NCBI GenBank assembly: GCA_945890735.1
Contig: CAMDCZ010000018.1
Span: 1-37,905, forward strand
Direction: 5' to 3'
Origin: Bordetella parapertussis
GTDB lineage: Bacteria > Pseudomonadota > Gammaproteobacteria > Burkholderiales > Burkholderiaceae_C
Length of the DNA: 37,905 nt
Part shown: one piece after another, positions 33,159 through 37,905 of the stretch
How the letters are laid out: every line of letters starts with the position of its first letter
How positions within the stretch are numbered: the first letter of the stretch is position 1
Position numbers and translations under genes: made by a program
The notes under the pieces: model-generated
The model's input: only the letters and a program-made list of their open reading frames with translations
Databases searched by the model: none
Told to the model about the DNA's origin: nothing

Positions 33159-34057
33159 GCCGCCGCCTTGCTCAGCTGAGCCAGCCACTCAGGCGGCGCC
33201 ATCGGAAAGCCCAAACGCTCTCGGCTTTGCAAGTAACTTTGTGCCACGCTGCGTGCGAGGTTGCGGATTTTGCCGATGTAGGCCGCACGCTCGGTCACAC
33301 TGATCGCACCCCGTGCATCCAGCAAGTTGAAAGTGTGCGCGGCTTTGAGTACCTGCTCATAAGCGGGTAAGGCCAAATCATTGGCCATCAAGTGCTTGGC
33401 TTGTGTTTCATGGGCAGTGAAAGCGTGAAACAAAAAATCCATGTCACTGTGCTCAAAGTTATAGGCCGATTGCTCTTTTTCATTTTGCAGGTAGACATCG
33501 CCATAGCTCATGGTGTCGGTCCACTGCAGGTCATAGACATTGTCAACGCCTTGTAAATACATCGCCAAGCGCTCTAAGCCATATGTGATTTCGCCTGTGA
33601 TGGGCTTGCAGTCGATGCCGCCGACTTGCTGAAAATAAGTGAATTGGGTCACCTCCATGCCATTGAGCCACACCTCCCAGCCCAATCCCCAGGCACCCAA
33701 GGTGGGATTCTCCCAGTCGTCTTCCACAAAGCGGATATCGTTTTGCGTCAGGTCAAAACCCAATGCCTTCAATGAGCCGAGGTACAAGTCCAAAATATCT
33801 GCAGGCGCAGGTTTGAGCACGACTTGGTATTGGTAATAGTGTTGCAAACGGTTTGGATTTTCGCCATAACGACCATCTTTGGGTCTGCGTGAGGGCTGAA
33901 CATAGGCGGCCTTCCAAGGTTCAGGGCCGATGGCGCGTAAAAAGGTTGCCGTGTGGGATGTACCCGCACCCACCTCCATGTCATAGGGTTGCAGCAATGC
34001 GCATCCTTGCGCATCCCAGTACTGTTGCAGTTGCAAAATGATTTTTTGAAATGTCAT
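33155..34057 (-). CDS. glyQ: Glycyl-tRNA synthetase alpha subunit
   Basis: This 300-residue class II catalytic subunit activates glycine. FQKIILQLQQYWDAQGCALLQPYDMEVGAGTSH at the N-terminus, then EPWKAAYVQPSRRPKDGRYGENPNRLQHYYQYQVVLKP, are almost invariant among GlyQ proteins. The motif region WLNGMEVTQFTYFQQVGG follows. It is 9 nt downstream of lnt and overlaps glyS by 4 nt. The ATG at 34057 gives the usual family N-terminus. Confidence 0.97.
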   Translation of the reverse strand: MTFQKIILQLQQYWDAQGCALLQPYDMEVGAGTSHTATFLRAIGPEPWKAAYVQPSRRPKDGRYGENPNRLQHYYQYQVVLKPAPADILDLYLGSLKALGFDLTQNDIRFVEDDWENPTLGAWGLGWEVWLNGMEVTQFTYFQQVGGIDCKPITGEITYGLERLAMYLQGVDNVYDLQWTDTMSYGDVYLQNEKEQSAYNFEHSDMDFLFHAFTAHETQAKHLMANDLALPAYEQVLKAAHTFNLLDARGAISVTERAAYIGKIRNLARSVAQSYLQSRERLGFPMAPPEWLAQLSKAAA

Positions 34058-34066
34058 GCATTCATT

Positions 34067-35608
34067 TTACTTATCACCACCGTCGTGCTTGTTTTGGCGG
34101 CTTCGCCATGTGTGTACGGACACCCACATCATGATGCCCAAGCAAATCAGCCACAACGGCTTGAGACCCCAATGGCCAGCCCAATAGGCAAACGGTGTGA
34201 CCACGCCCGATTGAGGGGCCACCTCGCCTTGCAATATCCCACGTGTGTATGGCGCTAACTGGTGTGTGATGACGCCTTGCGCATTGATGATGGCCGTGCC
34301 ACCGGAATTCGTGGCCCGAATGCTGGGTGTTTTGAATTCCAAACTGCGCATGCGGGCGATGTTGAGGTGTTGACGAATCACAACCGTGTTTCCAAACCAA
34401 GCAATGTTGCTGATGTTGACCATCACACTTGGAATGCTATGCGGGTGGCTGACAAACCGTTTGGCCAGTTCTTCGCCAAACAAATCCTCATAGCAAATAT
34501 TGACCGCCAGTTGATGGCCACGCCAGGCAAATGGCGCAGGCCCCACCGGACCTCGATTGAAGTCTGCGAACCCCAGCTTCATCATGTTGGTGAACCAACG
34601 CAGTGATGCTGGTGTGAACTCACCGAACGGAACCAAGTGGTGTTTGTCGTATTGCGCTGTTCCCCCGTCCATGCCCACACCCATCGCGGAATTGCCAAAG
34701 CCGTTGACGCCATCGCGTGTTGGGATGCCGATGATGGCTGCTTGGTCGCCTGACATGAATTTGTCGGTCAGGCCTTCCCAGGTCTTTGCCGGTAGCTCCG
34801 ATTTGAAATAGGGAATGGCTGTCTCAGGCAGCACGGTCACTTGCGCTTGGCTGGACTGCATGCTTTGTTGGTACCAATCCATCGCCTGTTGGCGTGCAGC
34901 AGCGAACTTTTCATCCTGTGCGATATTGCCTTGCAGCAATGCCACGCGCAAGCCTGTGGTGTGTGCGTCTGGCACAGCGATGCTGACGGGCAATGCGACG
35001 GCAAAACCCAAGACCGCGATTTGCTTGATGCGTTTTTGCTTGCTGTTCCATGCGGCCACTGTCATGGCGGAAACCCATGCAGCGGCGAATCCCACCCCAT
35101 ACACCCCGACGTAGGACGACAGACCTGATAGCTGACCGTCCACATGTGCATAACCCACAGCTGCCCATGGAAATCCGGTGAACCACTGGGCACGCGCCAT
35201 TTCTGCTGCGGTCCAACAGGCAGCAAACATGCAAGCCTGCACCACGGGCGGCACCGATGATTGACTCCATGCATACAACTTGACGGCGCACGCATAGTAA
35301 AGCGACAAGCCGCCGCAGAGCAACACAATGGCCAGCACGGCTAACAAGGCTGGCAATTGGCCAAAGGTATGCAGTGCGATGAACAACCACCAGACACTCG
35401 CGCACAGCCAGGTGGTGGCAAATAACCAAGTCAGTCGAAAGGCATGTTTGGCTTGGGTGATCCGCAGCAGGCCCACCATGCCCGTGATTTGAAGCAAGGG
35501 TGAAACCCATCCGCCTGCCGGATAACTCAAGGCCATGGCTTGCAAACCACCCAGCCCGATGGCCAAGGCATACAGCTGATATGTTGGCAAGCGCACTGGT
35601 GAAATCAA
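34067..35608 (-). CDS. lnt: Apolipoprotein N-acyltransferase
   Basis: Lnt adds the third acyl chain to the N-terminal cysteine of lipoproteins in the inner membrane. The 513 residues have six to seven N-terminal membrane helices (about 10-205), a periplasmic nitrilase-like domain, and a last helix near 480-500. The catalytic triad is visible as Glu262 (VLPETAIPYF), Lys322 (YDKHHLVPFGEF) and Cys372 (NICYEDLFGEE), matching E267/K335/C387 of E. coli. The NxAWFG motif is present as NIAWFG. The TTG at 35608 overlaps the corC stop as TTGA and gives normal length; there is no ATG close by. The corC-lnt order is conserved in proteobacteria. Confidence 0.94.
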   Translation of the reverse strand: MISPVRLPTYQLYALAIGLGGLQAMALSYPAGGWVSPLLQITGMVGLLRITQAKHAFRLTWLFATTWLCASVWWLFIALHTFGQLPALLAVLAIVLLCGGLSLYYACAVKLYAWSQSSVPPVVQACMFAACWTAAEMARAQWFTGFPWAAVGYAHVDGQLSGLSSYVGVYGVGFAAAWVSAMTVAAWNSKQKRIKQIAVLGFAVALPVSIAVPDAHTTGLRVALLQGNIAQDEKFAAARQQAMDWYQQSMQSSQAQVTVLPETAIPYFKSELPAKTWEGLTDKFMSGDQAAIIGIPTRDGVNGFGNSAMGVGMDGGTAQYDKHHLVPFGEFTPASLRWFTNMMKLGFADFNRGPVGPAPFAWRGHQLAVNICYEDLFGEELAKRFVSHPHSIPSVMVNISNIAWFGNTVVIRQHLNIARMRSLEFKTPSIRATNSGGTAIINAQGVITHQLAPYTRGILQGEVAPQSGVVTPFAYWAGHWGLKPLWLICLGIMMWVSVHTWRSRQNKHDGGDK

Positions 35609-36471
35609 GTTTTGAGTTTTTTAACCCTGTACCATTTCACCGAACCCCCTTTGGCATGCATGACCTCGAACCGATAGCCTTGCATGTCACGGTGTTCACC
35701 TTTTTGGGGGACGCGGCCCATTTCATGCGCGATCAGCCCGCCAATCGTGTCGAAGGTTTCCTCATCTACCTCGGTGGTCAGCGCAATCTCAAACCGCTGA
35801 TTGATCGCCTCGATCGCTGTGTGTCCTGCCACCCTGAAGCTGTTGTCCACCAGGCTGTAAATATCGCCTCGGTCTGTTTCCGTGTCGAACTCGTCTTCGA
35901 TTTCTCCCACGATTTCTTCCAGGATGTCTTCAAAAGTCACCAAACCTGCGATCCGCCCAAACTCATCCACCACCATGGCCATGTGGTTCCTGTTGCGCTT
36001 GAAGTCACGCAACAAGTCAATCAGTTTCTTGCTTTCAGGCACAAACACGGCGGTGCGCAGCAGAATCTTGATGTTCAATTCAGGCGCCCGCTGAAATTTC
36101 AGCAAGTCTTTGGCCATCAATACCCCGATGATGCTTTCTTTGTCGTTTTCATAGACTGGGTATCGCGAGTGGCCAATGTCGATGACCTTGTCGAGCAACT
36201 CATCCATTTCCATGTGGATGTCGAGCATGTCCATGCGTGGTGCGGGCACCATGATGTCTGCCACCCGCATGTCCCCGATATTCAACACCCCTTCCAGCAT
36301 GATTCGGCTCTCTGCACCGATAAAGTCCTTGATTTCGGCAGAGTCAATCAGATCGATCAGTTCTTCTTTGCTTTGGGGCTTGGCAAAGAATCGGCCCATG
36401 ATTTTTTTCCACAATTGCTGGAAAACATGGTTTGTCTTGGTATGGGGTTGGTTTTCGTCCACGCTTTTCAA
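35605..36471 (-). CDS. corC: CorC/HlyC-family CBS-domain protein
   Basis: This cytoplasmic protein of about 288 residues has two CBS domains (about 70-130 and 138-195) and a C-terminal transporter-associated (CorC_HlyC) domain (about 205-285). It lacks the DUF21 membrane domain of longer relatives. Key stretches are RVADIMVPAPRMDMLDI, GHSRYPVYENDKESIIGVLMAKDLL and AMVVDEFGRIAGLVTFEDILEEIVGEIEDEFD. It has been linked to Mg2+/Co2+ efflux. The longest frame starts with TTG at 36471. GTG at 36462 and ATG at 36399 are alternatives, and none has a strong ribosome-binding site, so the N-terminus is uncertain. It is the first gene of the corC-lnt-glyQS-gmhB-plsC run. Confidence 0.9.
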   Translation of the reverse strand: MKSVDENQPHTKTNHVFQQLWKKIMGRFFAKPQSKEELIDLIDSAEIKDFIGAESRIMLEGVLNIGDMRVADIMVPAPRMDMLDIHMEMDELLDKVIDIGHSRYPVYENDKESIIGVLMAKDLLKFQRAPELNIKILLRTAVFVPESKKLIDLLRDFKRNRNHMAMVVDEFGRIAGLVTFEDILEEIVGEIEDEFDTETDRGDIYSLVDNSFRVAGHTAIEAINQRFEIALTTEVDEETFDTIGGLIAHEMGRVPQKGEHRDMQGYRFEVMHAKGGSVKWYRVKKLKT

Positions 36472-36533
36472 ACTAAACTGAGATTTCCCTAGGATATCTT
36501 GTTTTACTGACAGTCTATTTTTTTCATCCCACC
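36472..36533. promoter_or_regulatory. Short divergent promoter region between corC and an MBL-fold gene
   Basis: This 62-nt AT-richer gap between two divergently read genes must hold at least the start of both transcripts, including that of the long corC-to-ygjP run. I can see AT-rich stretches and a T-run but no convincing -35/-10 pair, so this is a location call only. Confidence 0.4.
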
Positions 36534-37442
36534 ATGCTTCCAGCAGGATTGACTTTCATTGAACGTGGCTGGCTGTCCTCCAACAGTTTGCTGCTGCAAT
36601 CACCAGACCAAGCTGCCTTGTTCGATACGGGTTACGTCACCCATTCGGCCCAGTTGAGTGGTTTGGTCAAGCAGCAACTGGCTGGCCAGTCTTTGGACAC
36701 CATCGTCAACACCCATTTGCACAGCGACCATTGTGGCGGAAATGCACTTCTCCAAGCCGAATTTGCTCACTTGCAAACCCATGTCCCCATCACACAGTTC
36801 GAGACTGTTGTTGATTGGAATGACCAGGCATTGAGTTTTGAGATGACGGGTCAAACTTGTCCGCGGTTTGGCGCAAATCACGGCATTTGCCCAGACCAGG
36901 TCCTGATGGTGTGTGGCTACCCTTGGCTGGCCAAGTCATCGCCTGGTCATGACGATGATTCGTTGGTTTTTTTCCAGCCTGACCATGGTTTGTTGTTGTC
37001 AGCAGATGCTTTATGGGAAAGTGGCTTTGGTGTGGTGTTCCCTGCTTTTTTGGGTGGACCCGGTTTTCAACACGTGGCATCAACCCTTGACATGATTGAG
37101 CAGCTCAAGGTTCGAGTGGTTTTGCCAGGCCACGGCCGTCTGTTCACCGATGTCAAGCAAGCACTCTCGCAAGCAAGAAGCAAATTGGATTTCTTTGCTA
37201 GTCAGCCTGACAAGCATGCTTTATACGCCGCCAAAGTTCTCCTCAAATTCAAATTGATGGAACACCAGCGCTGTGAGTTGCAGCAATTCGTGGCATGGGC
37301 GTCAGCGGCGCCTTTGCTGTGCAAGATTCACGCTGTATTTTTTGCGCAAGTGCCACTGGTGCAGTGGATAGATCAGATCATCGAGGCGTTGGTTGAACGA
37401 AAAGCCATGCAAATACAACATGGTTTGCTGATCAACGCCTGA
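36534..37442 (+). CDS. Metallo-beta-lactamase-fold hydrolase
   Basis: This 302-residue MBL-fold enzyme has the metal motif THLHSDHCGG (His61, His63, Asp65, His66), the third His in SPGHDDDSLVFF, the bridging Asp in LLLSADALWE, and the late PGHGRL His. The C-terminal ~80 residues are helical, as in glyoxalase II-like and other hydrolytic members. The substrate is unknown. It is a single-gene unit: divergent from corC and convergent with the rRNA operon, with a bidirectional terminator after it. The codons look more A/T-rich than those of the liv and liu genes. Confidence 0.85.
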   Translation: MLPAGLTFIERGWLSSNSLLLQSPDQAALFDTGYVTHSAQLSGLVKQQLAGQSLDTIVNTHLHSDHCGGNALLQAEFAHLQTHVPITQFETVVDWNDQALSFEMTGQTCPRFGANHGICPDQVLMVCGYPWLAKSSPGHDDDSLVFFQPDHGLLLSADALWESGFGVVFPAFLGGPGFQHVASTLDMIEQLKVRVVLPGHGRLFTDVKQALSQARSKLDFFASQPDKHALYAAKVLLKFKLMEHQRCELQQFVAWASAAPLLCKIHAVFFAQVPLVQWIDQIIEALVERKAMQIQHGLLINA

Positions 37443-37475
37443 GACAGAAATGCAATCGTTGAATACACAAAACAA

Positions 37476-37503
37476 AAAGCCCAACTCGTTTGAGTTGGGC
37501 TTT
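37476..37503. terminator. Bidirectional intrinsic terminator between MBL gene and rRNA operon
   Basis: A 12-bp perfect stem (AAAGCCCAACTC / GAGTTGGGCTTT) with a 4-nt loop ends the plus-strand MBL gene. On the minus strand it is followed by T-rich sequence (TTTTTGTTTTG), so it should stop rRNA transcripts arriving from the 5S gene. On the plus strand the U-tract is only TTTCT, so it is likely stronger for the rRNA operon. Confidence 0.9.
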
Positions 37504-37518
37504 CTGAGGCTGTAATAG

Positions 37519-37632
37519 CCTGACGATGTCCTACTTTCACACGGGGATCCGCACTATCATCGGCGCTGACGCGTTTCACTGTCCTGTTCGGGATGGGAAG
37601 GAGTGGTACCACGTCGCTATGGTCATCAGGCA
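37519..37632 (-). rRNA. rrf: 5S ribosomal RNA
   Basis: Read on the minus strand, the sequence starts TGCCTGATGACCATAGCG and contains the 5S core CCATCCCGAACAGGACAGTGA. It ends GTAGGACATCGTCAGGC, with the 5' and 3' ends pairing as the terminal stem (TGCCTGA with TCAGGC). The length of about 114 nt is normal. It is the last gene of an rRNA operon entering from the right. Ends may be off by one or two bases. Confidence 0.95.
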
Positions 37633-37746
37633 TAACTTGTTCTCACCCTGACAAAGTCAGGACAAGGAATTTATAGAGCGAATCAGCTTTTATTTTGAAT
37701 GCGTCACTTGGCATAACAACCTTGAACATTGCTGTATCAAAGTTAT
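37633..37746 (-). other. 23S-5S internal transcribed spacer
   Basis: This AT-rich spacer of about 114 nt between 23S and 5S contains a short hairpin (CCTGAC / GTCAGG, 37647-37661), probably part of pre-rRNA processing. It has no tRNA gene. Confidence 0.8.
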
Positions 37747-37905
37747 AGGGTCAAGCCGCACGAGCAATTAGTATCAGTTAGCTTAACGCATTACTGCGCT
37801 TCCACACCTGACCTATCAACGTCCTGGTCTTGAACGACTCTTTAGGGGGCTCAAGGCCCCGGCAGATCTCATCTTGAAACGAGTTTCCCGCTTAGATGCT
37901 TTCAG
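37747..37905 (-). rRNA. rrl: 23S ribosomal RNA, 3' end (partial)
   Basis: On the minus strand the window edge begins CTGAAAGCATCTAAGCGGGA and runs through GGTCAGGTGTGGAAGCGCAG and GCTAACTGATACTAATTGCTC to GTGCGGCTTGACCCT. This is the conserved 3' terminal part of bacterial 23S rRNA. The gene continues beyond the window. The exact mature 3' end is estimated by comparison with the E. coli end (GTGAGGCTTAACCTT). Confidence 0.96.

Noticed and set aside
37373..37633. 86-codon minus-strand open frame over the 5S gene and terminator
   Set aside because: It overlaps the 5S rRNA, the terminator and the MBL gene and has no protein-like features.

Overview
The window is a GC-rich, densely packed bacterial chromosome segment. 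The proteins and gene order look betaproteobacterial, most likely Burkholderiales/Comamonadaceae of a Limnohabitans- or Rhodoferax-like type. The pointers are the double-length UvrA paralogue, the corC-lnt-glyQ-glyS-gmhB-plsC order, and a LiuR-controlled acyl-CoA carboxylase cluster. The genus is inferred, not proven. I see no phage, insertion sequence, CRISPR array or integron. Almost everything between 3.2 and 36.5 kb is read on the minus strand.

Left end (1-6.7 kb): the 3' part of prfC (release factor 3), a BNR/sialidase-like protein and a small membrane protein on the plus strand. These converge on a minus-strand trio of GT9 glycosyltransferase, GtrA-type flippase and GT39 membrane glycosyltransferase, which looks like an envelope-glycan module. 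Next (6.7-16 kb) comes a 1926-residue tandem UvrA with four ABC cassettes. It lies 7 nt behind livHMGF, a branched-chain amino-acid ABC transporter without its binding protein. livH lacks a normal start codon at the family-typical position. It sits immediately after the intrinsic terminator of an MHS-type MFS transporter that carries an unusual ~155-residue periplasmic insertion.

Centre (18-28.9 kb): a nine-gene, nearly gapless minus-strand run of liuR (MerR family), can (beta-carbonic anhydrase), aceK (isocitrate dehydrogenase kinase/phosphatase), thiolase, liuB, acyl-CoA dehydrogenase, liuD, a DUF1289 protein and a 2-hydroxychromene-2-carboxylate isomerase-like protein. A 16-bp perfect palindrome (26 bp with one mismatched pair) lies between liuR and a divergent metallo-beta-lactamase-fold hydrolase, and is a strong candidate operator. 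The grouping is coherent. Methylcrotonyl-CoA carboxylase consumes bicarbonate, which carbonic anhydrase supplies. The acetyl-CoA and acetoacetyl-CoA products need thiolase and, for growth, the glyoxylate shunt that AceK controls.

Right end (28.8-37.9 kb): a housekeeping/envelope run of corC, lnt, glyQ, glyS, gmhB, plsC and a YgjP-type metallopeptidase. Most of its genes overlap at start/stop codons, and three probably use TTG starts. A second MBL-fold hydrolase then faces the 3' end of an rRNA operon (5S and the 3' end of 23S, minus strand) across a bidirectional terminator.
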